The notes under the pieces: model-generated
Seen by the model: only the letters and a program-made list of their open reading frames with translations
Databases searched by the model: none
Told to the model about the DNA's origin: nothing
Part shown: one piece after another, positions 25,312 to 33,266 of the stretch
Position numbering within the stretch: the first letter of the stretch is position 1
How the letters are laid out: every line of letters begins with the position of its first letter
Translations under genes and position numbers: made by a program
Source of the DNA: Marisediminicola antarctica
GTDB taxonomy: Bacteria > Actinomycetota > Actinomycetes > Actinomycetales > Microbacteriaceae
Length of the DNA: 64,000 nucleotides
Assembly: GCF_009930795.1 (NCBI RefSeq)
Contig: NZ_CP017146.1
Span: forward strand, 186,001 to 250,000
Direction of reading: 5' to 3'

Positions 25312-26286
25312 CTAACGGCGCGGGCGCCCGCCGATGGCGGTGACCGCTCGCTCGGCCACCCGCACGCCGGCCTTCGCCGCCGCGACGGCATCCGGCAACG
25401 TCGACCACGCGGAGAGGAACCCGGCGCAGAACGCGTCGCCCGCCCCGGTGGGGTCGAGGATGCGAGAGGGCACCGCGGGAACGATGACCGGAGCGCCGCC
25501 GTCCTGCACAACGATGGCCCCGTCTGCGCCGCGCGTGAGTGCGACGACACGGAATCGCCGGCCCAGGGACGCCGCCACCTCGAGCGGGTCACTCTCACCG
25601 GTGAGGGCGCGCCCCTCATCGAGATTGGGGAAGACCAGCGCCGCACCGGACATCGCGTCGAGGAATCGCGACACGCCGAAATCGAGGATGTAGCCTGCCG
25701 AGGCGGGGTCGACCGAGACGGCCACCCCGCAACGGGTGGCACGGCGCACGAGGTCGGCGAGGGCGTCAGGGTCAGGGGAGTCGACGATGCTGTAGCCGGT
25801 GAGATGCAGAACCGCGGCGCCGTCGAGGAGTTCGTCGGTGACACGGCGCGGGTCGAGCCGCGAATTTGCCCCGCGCTCGGTCAGCATGGTTCGGCGTTCC
25901 CCGTCGACGATCACGACGATCGTGCCGGTCGGCAGCTCCGGATGCCCATCGATGAGCGGGCGCACGCCGAACGCCGCGAGCCCCGCAGTGTGCCGGTCGA
26001 CGTCCTCGGCCCCCACAATACCGACGAGGGCGACGGGCGCGTCGAGTGACCCGAGCCAGGCCGCGACGTTCGCCGCCGACCCGCCCGCACGGTGCCGGAT
26101 CGATGATGACGTGTCGGTGTCGGGCCGAACCGGTTCCTGCGGCACCACCACGATGTCATCGATCACATCGCCGAACACGACGATGCGGCGCCGCAGCTCG
26201 GGAATGGGTGGCACGGGAGTGGGCGGCGCGGGGGCGCGCTGTTCGGGGGCGCGCTGTTCGGCGCCGGCCGGGTCAGGCGCGGACAT
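25312..26286 (-). CDS. psuK: PfkB-family kinase, probably pseudouridine kinase
   Basis: A 324-residue ribokinase-family sugar or nucleoside kinase. The first signature is RAGGSAANVAAWLGSL, and the anion-hole and catalytic Asp segment is DPTGAGDAFCAGFL. It overlaps the psuG end by 14 bp. This pairing strongly suggests it phosphorylates pseudouridine to pseudouridine 5'-phosphate, which PsuG then cleaves. The first 25 residues are Pro/Ala/Glu-rich with a repeated EQRAP unit. Specificity is inferred from context. Confidence 0.85.
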   Translation of the reverse strand: MSAPDPAGAEQRAPEQRAPAPPTPVPPIPELRRRIVVFGDVIDDIVVVPQEPVRPDTDTSSSIRHRAGGSAANVAAWLGSLDAPVALVGIVGAEDVDRHTAGLAAFGVRPLIDGHPELPTGTIVVIVDGERRTMLTERGANSRLDPRRVTDELLDGAAVLHLTGYSIVDSPDPDALADLVRRATRCGVAVSVDPASAGYILDFGVSRFLDAMSGAALVFPNLDEGRALTGESDPLEVAASLGRRFRVVALTRGADGAIVVQDGGAPVIVPAVPSRILDPTGAGDAFCAGFLSAWSTLPDAVAAAKAGVRVAERAVTAIGGRPRR

Positions 26287-27199
26287 CGCGCGCGAGGGCG
26301 GAGAAGGCGATCGCGATCTCACCCGCGAGGCGCACATTGTTGCGCGCCAGGTCGAGGTTCACCTCGAGGCTGCGACCACCAGACGCGTCCACGATGAACC
26401 CGAGCAGGAATGGAGTGACGGCCTTGCCGCTCACTCCCGCCTCAGCGGCGGCGGCGAAGGCGAGTTCGAGCACCCGGTCGTGCTCGGCCGGGTCCCACTG
26501 CTGCTCGCGCGGGATGGGGTTGGCCACCACGATGCCCTGCCCGTGGCCGAGGGCGTCCTGGCTGCGCATGATCGCCGCGACCTGCCCGGCATCCTCGACC
26601 GACCAGTCGAGACTGTACGCCGACTCGCTCAGCCAGAAGCTCGGGAATGTCGTCGTACGATAGCCCACAACGGGCACGCTGAGGGTCTCGAGGCGCTCGA
26701 GGGTCGCGGCGATGTCGAGCACCGACTTGACCCCGGCGCTGACCACCGTGACGGGCGTGCGCGCGAGCGTGCCCAGGTCGGCGGATTCGTCGAACGTGTC
26801 GGATGCTCCGCGGTGCACGCCACCGAGCCCGCCCGTCGCGAAGACCCGAATGCCGGCGAGCGCCGCCAGGTGAGCAGTGGCCGCGACCGTCGTTGCGCCG
26901 GATGCCCCCCTCGCGGCGAGGATGGGCAGGTCGCGCACGCTCGCCTTCGCGAGATCGTCCTCCGCGATCCGGCGCACGCCGTCCGCATCCAGCCCGATGC
27001 GGGGCACACCGTCGAGCACCGCGATCGTGGCGGGGGTGACGCCCGTCTCGAGCAGCATCCGCTCGAACTCGAGCGCCGCCTCGTGGTTGCGCGGCCGCGG
27101 CAGCCCGTGGGAGATGATCGTCGACTCGAGGGCAACGACGGGGAGTCCCTCGGCGAGTGCGGCAGCTACGGGCTCTGAGACGGCGAATGGAAGGCTCAT
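26273..27199 (-). CDS. psuG: pseudouridine-5'-phosphate glycosidase
   Basis: A 308-residue enzyme that reversibly splits pseudouridine 5'-phosphate into uracil and ribose 5-phosphate. Family signatures include ALESTIISHGLPRPRNHEAA near residue 24-43, ATGGLGGVHRGA near 121-132, and SVLDIAATLERLETL. The uracil released can be used by upp, also in this window. TAAGTT lies 8 nt before the ATG on the minus strand, a leaderless layout. The downstream PfkB gene overlaps it. Confidence 0.95.
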   Translation of the reverse strand: MSLPFAVSEPVAAALAEGLPVVALESTIISHGLPRPRNHEAALEFERMLLETGVTPATIAVLDGVPRIGLDADGVRRIAEDDLAKASVRDLPILAARGASGATTVAATAHLAALAGIRVFATGGLGGVHRGASDTFDESADLGTLARTPVTVVSAGVKSVLDIAATLERLETLSVPVVGYRTTTFPSFWLSESAYSLDWSVEDAGQVAAIMRSQDALGHGQGIVVANPIPREQQWDPAEHDRVLELAFAAAAEAGVSGKAVTPFLLGFIVDASGGRSLEVNLDLARNNVRLAGEIAIAFSALARDVRA

Positions 27200-27476
27200 A
27201 GATGCTCAACTTAGTGCCATCGGATCCGCGCGGGCGGCGGCACGATTGCGGCCTGCCAGGGTCTTGCCAGTTTCGTGCGGGGCAATCGGTCGGTCACCCG
27301 CCCCTGCGGGCATCGGCAGGCCAGGGAGCCGCGGCCTGGCGCCCCCGGACGGGCTCCAGCGGGCGGCCCGACCAAACCGAATTCTGCTCGCCTCCGGAGC
27401 ACCTGCCGGGCCAGGGAAGATCTGGACCCAATCGACCAGAGGTCTCCTCCGGTCGCAACGTAAGGAGATAGCCACT
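27200..27476. other. 276-bp leader region, structured but unidentified
   Basis: No gene is visible. The region holds several GC-rich complementary blocks, for example GCCAGG (27320-27325) with CCTGGC (27335-27340) and GGAGCC with GGCTCC spanning the same area, so alternative hairpins are possible. It ends in a strong AAGGAG before the ATG at 27477. I compared it by eye with common riboswitch signatures and could not assign one. Confidence 0.35.
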
Positions 27477-27977
27477 ATGAACATCTTCACGAAGAAGTCC
27501 CCATTTGGTGCCATCGCTGTTGCAGGATCAGGACTCATCATTGCGGGAGCTGCGGCCCCCGCCATGGCCTCAACCTCCAGTGAGCAGATCGGCTCGCTCA
27601 CGAGCTCGAGTGACAGCACAGCACAGGCTGGCCTGCTGGAGAACCTCTCCGTCGGCGACCTCACGAGCAACTTCGGCCTGACCGGCGGCGAGCTTTCCAA
27701 CTCCTCGCCGCTCGTCTTCGCCCCCGAGGTCAGCATCGGGCCGGTCGAAACCGGCGATGTGTCGACCGGAGACGTGCTCAGCGGAGACAATCTCTCAGGC
27801 AATGCCGTCGCGTCGGGCAACGAGGTGGCCGCCCCGGTCGCTTCCGGCAACGAGACTTCGGCGATCAACAACTCCGGCGATGTCGTCACCGACGTGGTGG
27901 ACGGCACAGTCGAGACGGATGCCATCGTCGACGAAATTATGAGCGACATCGACCCCACGTCGATCCTCGGCGACTAA
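27477..27977 (+). CDS. secreted hypothetical protein, Ser/Gly/Asn-rich
   Basis: A 166-residue protein of unknown function. A clear signal peptide ends in AAPAMA near residue 31. The mature part is acidic, has no cysteines, and contains a loose repeat of SGN/SGD/TGD units (TGDVSTGDVLSGDNLSGN). No membrane anchor or LPXTG is visible, so it is probably released or loosely cell-wall bound. The AAGGAG SD is unusually strong for this window, and a terminator follows, so it is an independent and probably well-expressed gene. Confidence 0.75.
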   Translation: MNIFTKKSPFGAIAVAGSGLIIAGAAAPAMASTSSEQIGSLTSSSDSTAQAGLLENLSVGDLTSNFGLTGGELSNSSPLVFAPEVSIGPVETGDVSTGDVLSGDNLSGNAVASGNEVAAPVASGNETSAINNSGDVVTDVVDGTVETDAIVDEIMSDIDPTSILGD

Positions 27978-27996
27978 GCAGCACCGGAACCACCCG

Positions 27997-28029
27997 AAGG
28001 CCCCGTCGCAGACACTGCGGCGGGGCCTT
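27997..28029 (+). terminator. terminator after the secreted-protein gene
   Basis: A 15-bp stem, AAGGCCCCGTCGCAG / CTGCGGCGGGGCCTT, with one G-U-type mismatch and an ACA loop, 20 bp after the stop codon. The T tract is weak (CGTGCT), as is common in high-GC genomes. Confidence 0.7.
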
Positions 28030-28148
28030 CGTGCTGCCGGGTGCGATCAGGCGGACACCGAACAGGCGAACTGACCCGCACCCTCGTCGGGCGACAATCC
28101 GACGCCCAGGTGGCGAGACCCGACGGGCCTACTCGACCCGGACAACAA

Positions 28149-28181
28149 AAAGCCCCGCAAACGTCATGTTTACGGGGCTTC
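28149..28181 (-). terminator. terminator of the tRNA-Arg gene
   Basis: On the minus strand the hairpin AAGCCCCGTAAAC / GTTTGCGGGGCTT is followed by TTTTTGTTG, a classical intrinsic terminator just downstream of the tRNA 3' end. Confidence 0.85.
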
Positions 28182-28188
28182 TCAGATG

Positions 28189-28261
28189 TGCGCCCGGAGG
28201 GATTTGAACCCCCGGCCTATTGATCCGTAGTCAATTGCTCTATCCGCTGAGCTACGGGCGC
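28189..28261 (-). tRNA. tRNA-Arg (anticodon ACG)
   Basis: A 73-nt cloverleaf: acceptor GCGCCCG with GGGCGC, D-loop AGCTCAGCGGATAGAGC, anticodon loop CTACGGA (ACG), T-loop GGTTCAAATCC, discriminator A. CCA is not encoded. The A34 of this anticodon is the substrate of TadA, encoded at 19172-19624. Confidence 0.95.
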
Positions 28262-28375
28262 ATCTTCGGCATCGAGGCCGACTTAGAGACTATACCAGCG
28301 CTCAGGCGCCTCTCGCGCCCACGCCCGACCCTCAGGCGCCTGCGAGGGAACGCCCCCACGGGCTCCGGCCCCGTG

Positions 28376-29179
28376 TCAGGCCGTCAGTGCCGGGATGATC
28401 GCGCCGGAGAAGACCTGCCAGGACAGGAAGGTCTTCGCAACCAGGCTGAGCGTGATGTAGGTGCGCTCGCCCTGCAGATAGTTGGACCATTTGCCGATCT
28501 GGCGGTACTGCAGCACCTGGTTGATCGCGAAGGTGTTGAAGAAGATGAACAGCGAGAAGATGATGCCGATCACGAATCCGGGCACCTCGGCAGCGGTCTC
28601 GGATCGCGGCTGCAGGAGGTAGAGGAAGATCAGCAGCCACGGCACGATCCCGACCATCGAGCCGAAAATGAACGGCAGGAACTGCTTGTTGCCGGGAGTC
28701 TCATACTTCTCCTGCAGGGCGCCGAACATGATCATCGCGGCGTTGACGGCGAAGATCGCGACGAGGGCGCCGATGTCGGAGATTCCGGTGAGCTGGGCGA
28801 TCAGCCAGATCATGATCGAGGAGCTCAGCGCGTATTCGACCCAGCGGAAGTAGTTGCGGTTCTCCTTGAGGCCCCTCGAGTAACGGGGGAAGAACCAGGG
28901 CGTGGAGATGAGGAAGTGGAAGAAAGCGGAGAGGGCGAGGAACGCGACAATTCCGGCGCCGATGTTGATGTCGAACAGGGTGACCGTCTCGGGCGGGCTG
29001 TCGAAGCCGGGAGGGCCGGTCGGGTAGTCGGCCGAGACGCCGAACAGTACCTGTGAGTCGAGGAACGTGAGCGCGACGCCGAAGAAGATCGCCTGCAGCG
29101 CGTGCGCGCTTCCGGCAACGATGTTGTACGCCCTCAGGCGTGTGATCTGGGTGTCCTGGTCCCGAACCGTGCGTGCCAT
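28376..29179 (-). CDS. heliorhodopsin
   Basis: A 267-residue seven-helix retinal protein of the heliorhodopsin family, which has inverted topology (N-terminus inside) relative to type 1 rhodopsins. The Schiff-base lysine is K249 in LSLVAKTFLSWQVF, and the probable counterion is E115 in RWVEYALSSSIMIW. The paired histidines of the family are H26 (GSAHALQAIF) and H88 (AFFHFLIS). The segment QYRQIGKWSNYLQGERTY before helix 7 is characteristic. Heliorhodopsins do not pump ions; they show slow photocycles and some bind partner enzymes, including glutamine synthetase. GAAAGG precedes the ATG. A glutaminase gene is divergent, with 78 bp between the starts. No retinal synthesis gene is in the window. 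Confidence 0.93.
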   Translation of the reverse strand: MARTVRDQDTQITRLRAYNIVAGSAHALQAIFFGVALTFLDSQVLFGVSADYPTGPPGFDSPPETVTLFDINIGAGIVAFLALSAFFHFLISTPWFFPRYSRGLKENRNYFRWVEYALSSSIMIWLIAQLTGISDIGALVAIFAVNAAMIMFGALQEKYETPGNKQFLPFIFGSMVGIVPWLLIFLYLLQPRSETAAEVPGFVIGIIFSLFIFFNTFAINQVLQYRQIGKWSNYLQGERTYITLSLVAKTFLSWQVFSGAIIPALTA

Positions 29180-29257
29180 GAGTACGACCTTTCGTGGTTG
29201 TAAACCATCATATGGTCGGGGGTCCACGCCCGGCAGGCGAGCTGATTGACTGGCTCC

Positions 29258-30199
29258 ATGACAACCGAAGCCGACGCGGAATCCGCTCACTCCTACGACC
29301 TGGAGCGCCTCCGCCGGGACATGCTTCACGAAACGGCCGGCGAGGTCGACGACAGCATCCCGGAGCTCGCAGCCTCCGACCCGGGGGTCTGCGGCATCGC
29401 CATCGTCGACGGCGAAGGCGACACGCGGGCAACGGCTGATGCCCGCCTGAAGTTCTCGATTCAGTCCGCGGTGAAACCCTTCGTGTACGCCCTCGCCCTC
29501 CGTGACGGAGGCGAGTCGGTGCTCGACAAGGTGGGCACCGAGCCAACCGGGGAGGCCTTCGACGCGGTGCGGCTCGAGAGCGACACCGGACGACCGCCGA
29601 ACCCCATGGTCAATGCCGGCGCGCTGCTGACGGCGTCCCTCGTCGACGGTTCGTCGCCCGATGAGCGCTTCGACCGCATACTCCGCGGCATCTCCGCGTT
29701 CGCGGGTCGCGAGCTTCGAATCGACCGCGCGGTCAGCGAATCGGAACAGCTGCTCGGCGACCGCAACCGCGCGCTCGGGTACCTGATGCGATCGGCCGGC
29801 ACCCTTTCCGTTTCGGTCGACGACGCCGTGTCGGTCTACGCGCGCGCCTGCTCGATCGTCGTGAGCGCCGAGGTGCTCGCGGTGATGGGCGCGACGCTGG
29901 CATTCGGAGGCCGCAACCCGGTCACGGGTGTGCAGGTCGTGCCCGCGAAGGTCGTGACAACGGTGCTCAGCGTCATGGCGACCTGCGGTATGTACGACGG
30001 CTCGGGCCGCTGGCTGCGCCGGGTCGGCCTGCCCGCCAAGTCCGGCGTGTCCGGCGGACTGGTCGCGGCGGCTCCCCGACGGCTGGGGCTCGGCGTCTAC
30101 AGCCCGCCGCTCGACGAGGAGGGCAACAGCGCGCGCGGAGCCCTCGTCTGCGAACACCTCTCCGACGACCTCGGCCTGCACGTGTTCGGGTCGGCCTGA
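29258..30199 (+). CDS. glsA: glutaminase
   Basis: About 313 residues of the serine-dependent glutaminase family (beta-lactamase-like fold) that hydrolyses glutamine to glutamate and ammonia. The SxxK catalytic pair is S70-A-V-K73 in FSIQSAVKPF. Also visible are PPNPMVNAGAL (substrate Asn), a Tyr-containing VSVYARACS segment and GMYDGSGRW. The ATG at 29258 is preferred over an upstream TTG at 29246. It is divergent from the heliorhodopsin gene, so both share one short control region. Downstream lie an Lrp-type regulator and other glutamate-related genes. Confidence 0.92.
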   Translation: MTTEADAESAHSYDLERLRRDMLHETAGEVDDSIPELAASDPGVCGIAIVDGEGDTRATADARLKFSIQSAVKPFVYALALRDGGESVLDKVGTEPTGEAFDAVRLESDTGRPPNPMVNAGALLTASLVDGSSPDERFDRILRGISAFAGRELRIDRAVSESEQLLGDRNRALGYLMRSAGTLSVSVDDAVSVYARACSIVVSAEVLAVMGATLAFGGRNPVTGVQVVPAKVVTTVLSVMATCGMYDGSGRWLRRVGLPAKSGVSGGLVAAAPRRLGLGVYSPPLDEEGNSARGALVCEHLSDDLGLHVFGSA

Positions 30200-30211
30200 G
30201 CGGCCGCCGCC

Positions 30212-30706
30212 TCACCCGGTCGCGGGGTCGCCCGTGCCGATGAGCTGCGCAATGCGGTAGCCCATCAGCTCCTGCATCACGAGTCCGGTGCTGGTGCGTT
30301 TAACGCCGTCGATCGAGAGGATGCGGCCGGCGATTCGGTAGAGGTCGTTGGCGTCGCGCCCCACGACGTGGATGAGCAGGTCGGACACGCCGGTCAGGCC
30401 GTGCACCTCGATCACCTCGGGAACCTCGGCGAGCGCCTCGCCGATGCCAGTGAGCTTTCGCTGGGTCACCTTCGTCACCACGTAAGCCCGCAGCGGGTAG
30501 CCAAGAAAGGCGGGGTCGATCCGTCGCTCGAATGATCGCAGCGTGCGTTCGCGTGTGTAGCGGGCCAGCCTCGTGCGCACCGTATTGCGGGCAAGGCCGG
30601 TGTGCTCGGCGACGGCGATGTTGGTCGCGTCGGGGTCCCTCGTGAGAGCCGCCAGGATCGCCGCGTCGATACCGTCAGCCGTTCGGTTCGTGTGCATTGT
30701 GACCAC
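30212..30706 (-). CDS. Lrp/AsnC family transcriptional regulator
   Basis: About 164 residues. An N-terminal helix-turn-helix (NIAVAEHTGLARNTVRTRLARY) is followed by an AsnC-type ligand-binding RAM domain (FLGYPLRAYVVTKVTQ, VIEVHGLTGVSDLLIHV). Such proteins sense amino acids. The GTG at 30706 has a well-placed GAAGGG SD; starts at 30733 (GTG) and 30697 (ATG) are alternatives. It is divergent from the 2-oxoacid dehydrogenase E1 gene and has a palindrome between them, so it probably controls that gene and itself. Confidence 0.88.
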   Translation of the reverse strand: MVTMHTNRTADGIDAAILAALTRDPDATNIAVAEHTGLARNTVRTRLARYTRERTLRSFERRIDPAFLGYPLRAYVVTKVTQRKLTGIGEALAEVPEVIEVHGLTGVSDLLIHVVGRDANDLYRIAGRILSIDGVKRTSTGLVMQELMGYRIAQLIGTGDPATG

Positions 30707-30733
30707 GAAGCACCGCCCTTCTTCTCCCTTCAC

Positions 30734-30748
30734 TGATCAAAATGATCA
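30734..30748. promoter_or_regulatory. palindromic operator candidate for the Lrp-type regulator
   Basis: TGATCA-AAA-TGATCA is a 15-bp perfect palindrome just upstream of the regulator's possible first start and about 120 bp before the E1 start. Size and A-rich centre fit Lrp/AsnC sites. Binding is inferred. Confidence 0.55.
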
Positions 30749-30867
30749 CCGAATTGTTCAACTATTGCGCAGGAGTGACTTGAATGGTCAACTCGGATAG
30801 AGAAATGTGCAGGATGCCCGCATCCCGCCCCGCGCAGAGCCGCGCCACCACGAACGCTAGGACCACC

Positions 30868-33216
30868 ATGGAATCGATCCGCGCACTTGACGACAGCCCG
30901 GCCGCGCCGGTGTGCCGCTACGGCGACGCCCACCTCGACACGCTCGCCGAGATCGAGCGGCGGGTTCTCTGGCTCGCGACCTCGATCGTGCACCACGCCA
31001 ACCGGGTGCGCCCGAACACGTCGGGCATCAAGGTCGGCGGACACCAGGCGTCGAGCGCGTCGATGGTCTCGATCATGACCTCGCTCTGGTTCGGCCAGCT
31101 CGGTCCGGAGGACCGCGTCTCGGTCAAGCCACACGCGTCGCCCGTGCTGCACGCCATCAACTACCTTCTCGGCAGCCTCGAGGAGAGATACCTCGAGACG
31201 CTGCGCGAGTTCGGCGGCCTGCAGAGCTACCCGAGCCGGTCAAAGGACCCCGACCCGGTCGACTACTCCACCGGGTCCGTCGGCATCGGGGCCACGGCTC
31301 CGATTTGGGGCGCTATCTCGCGCCGGTATACCGAGACAGTCACGGGCACGCCCAGCCGGGGCCGGCAGTACTCGCTCGTCGGTGACGCCGAGCTCGACGA
31401 GGGGGCAATCTGGGAGGCGGTGCTCGATTCGAGCGTCGTCGATCTCGGCGAGATCGTCTGGATCGTCGATCTCAACCGGCAGTCACTCGACAGGGTCGTG
31501 CCGAACATCGCCGCGCGGCGCATCGAGCAGCTGTTCGCCGCCGCCGGATGGCAGGTCATCCCGGTGCGGTTCGGGCACCTGCTCGAGAGCCTGATGCAGC
31601 GCGCGGGCGGCGAGGCGCTGCGCGAGCGCATTCTGGACATGTCCAACCCCGAATACCAGCGCCTGCTGCGCTGCACCGCCGGGGAGCTGCGCGACCGCCT
31701 CCCCGGGGCGGGAAACGGCAGCGAGGCGATCATCGAGCTCGTCGCATCCGTCGACGACGACACCCTGCTACAGGCCATCCGCAATCTCGGTGGCCACGAC
31801 CTCGGTGCCCTGCGCGAGGCCTACGCGCAGATCGACGACTCAAGGCCGACGGTCATCATCGCGTACACGGTCAAGGGGCACGGGCTCCCGACCGAGGGGC
31901 ACCCGCAGAACCACTCCTCGCTACTCACCGTCGAGCAGTATCGCGAGCTCGCTACGGGACTCGACGAGAACGCGGATGCCCCGTGGTCGCGGTTCGGCGA
32001 GCGCAGCGCCGCCGGTCGGTTGTGCGCAGGGGCGGCAGAGAGACTGCGACGTGAGGAAGAGCCCGCCATCGCACCGCCGCACGTGCCCGCCGATTTCGGG
32101 CGCACACCATCCGGGATCGCGACCACCCAGGCCGCGCTCGGTCGCGCCCTGCTCGACCTCACTCGCGCCGCGCCGGAGGCCGCACGCCGGGTCGTGACGG
32201 TGAGCCCGGACGTGAGCTCCAGCACCAACCTGGCGGGCTGGGTCAACAAGGTCGGCGTCTGGTCCACCGAGGAGCGCCGCGACTGGTTCAGCGACGACTC
32301 GGAGACGATCATGCACTGGCGGGAGAAGCCGACCGGCCAGCACATCGAGCTCGGCATCGCAGAGGTCAACCTTGTGGGGCTCATCGGCGAACTCGGCGCG
32401 ACCTGGAGCCGGTGGGGGCAGCCCCTCTTTCCGATCGGCGTGCTCTACGACCCGTTCGTCGAGCGTGCCCTGGAGCCGTGGTCGTACGGCATCTACGCCG
32501 GAGGCCAGTCGATTCTCGTCGGCACGCCCTCTGGCGTCACGCTGGCCCCGGAGGGCGGGGCCCACCAGTCGATCACGACCCCGTCGATCGGCCTCGAGCA
32601 GCCGGGCTGCACGAGTTACGAGCCGGCCTTCGCCATCGACGTCGAGTGGACGCTGCTGGCGGCGATGTCACAGCTGGGGCGCCCCGACGGCAAGTCCGCC
32701 TACCTGCGGCTATCGACCAAGCCGGTCGACCAGAAGCTCGCGGGCGTGCCGACCGACCCGGCCGCCCGCGAGCGGCGCCGCCGCCAGGCAGTCGCGGGCG
32801 GCTACCGGCTGCGCACCGCCGGCGCACCCCAGGCGACCATCGTGACGATGGGCGCTCTCGTGCCCGACGCCCTCGCGGCAGCCGACCGGCTGGCGGAGCT
32901 CGGCACCGACGTGGACGTCGTGTGCGTCACGAGCCCGGGGCTGCTCTACGAGGCCGTCCAGGGGCGCAACGGCCAGGATGACGCGCCGAGCTGGATCCTC
33001 GACCAGGTCCTTCCGCAGGACCGCGCGGCCCCGATGGTGACCCTGCTCGACGGCCACCCGCACACCCTCGCATTCCTCGCCGGGGTGAACCAGGTGAAGA
33101 GCCGCAACCTCGGTGTCAGCCGCTTCGGTCAGGCCGGAGATGTGCAGGATGTCTACCGCTACCACGGCATCGACGTGGACAGCATCGTGCGGGCGACGCT
33201 CGACGTGATCGCCTGA
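30868..33216 (+). CDS. homodimeric-type 2-oxoacid dehydrogenase E1 (AceE-like)
   Basis: About 782 residues of a ThDP enzyme with transketolase-like architecture. The ThDP/Mg motif is GDAELDEGAIWEAV with the paired Asn in VDLNRQSLDRVV. The second half carries VTVSPDVSSSTNLAGW and IELGIAEVNLVGLIGELG, then a TK C-terminal domain. AceE proteins are about 890-920 residues, so this paralogue lacks roughly 100 residues. Its substrate could be pyruvate or another 2-oxoacid; position beside an Lrp regulator and glutamate genes suggests amino-acid-derived oxoacids. ATG at 30868 (AGGA 5 nt upstream) is preferred over ATG 30784, which also has an AGGAG. Confidence 0.8.
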   Translation: MESIRALDDSPAAPVCRYGDAHLDTLAEIERRVLWLATSIVHHANRVRPNTSGIKVGGHQASSASMVSIMTSLWFGQLGPEDRVSVKPHASPVLHAINYLLGSLEERYLETLREFGGLQSYPSRSKDPDPVDYSTGSVGIGATAPIWGAISRRYTETVTGTPSRGRQYSLVGDAELDEGAIWEAVLDSSVVDLGEIVWIVDLNRQSLDRVVPNIAARRIEQLFAAAGWQVIPVRFGHLLESLMQRAGGEALRERILDMSNPEYQRLLRCTAGELRDRLPGAGNGSEAIIELVASVDDDTLLQAIRNLGGHDLGALREAYAQIDDSRPTVIIAYTVKGHGLPTEGHPQNHSSLLTVEQYRELATGLDENADAPWSRFGERSAAGRLCAGAAERLRREEEPAIAPPHVPADFGRTPSGIATTQAALGRALLDLTRAAPEAARRVVTVSPDVSSSTNLAGWVNKVGVWSTEERRDWFSDDSETIMHWREKPTGQHIELGIAEVNLVGLIGELGATWSRWGQPLFPIGVLYDPFVERALEPWSYGIYAGGQSILVGTPSGVTLAPEGGAHQSITTPSIGLEQPGCTSYEPAFAIDVEWTLLAAMSQLGRPDGKSAYLRLSTKPVDQKLAGVPTDPAARERRRRQAVAGGYRLRTAGAPQATIVTMGALVPDALAAADRLAELGTDVDVVCVTSPGLLYEAVQGRNGQDDAPSWILDQVLPQDRAAPMVTLLDGHPHTLAFLAGVNQVKSRNLGVSRFGQAGDVQDVYRYHGIDVDSIVRATLDVIA

Positions 33217-33266
33217 GCCCCGCCTGACTTGCGGTCCGGCGAGGCGCCGCGGCCATCACCGCCGTG

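Noticed and set aside
27200-27476. A c-di-AMP or cobalamin riboswitch upstream of the secreted protein.
   Set aside because: The characteristic conserved boxes of those families were not found by eye; only generic hairpins are visible.
28376-30181. A long minus-strand frame running from the heliorhodopsin through the glutaminase region.
   Set aside because: Upstream of the ATG at 29179 the translation is Arg/Val-rich with no family signal and lies opposite the glutaminase; it is a high-GC shadow frame.
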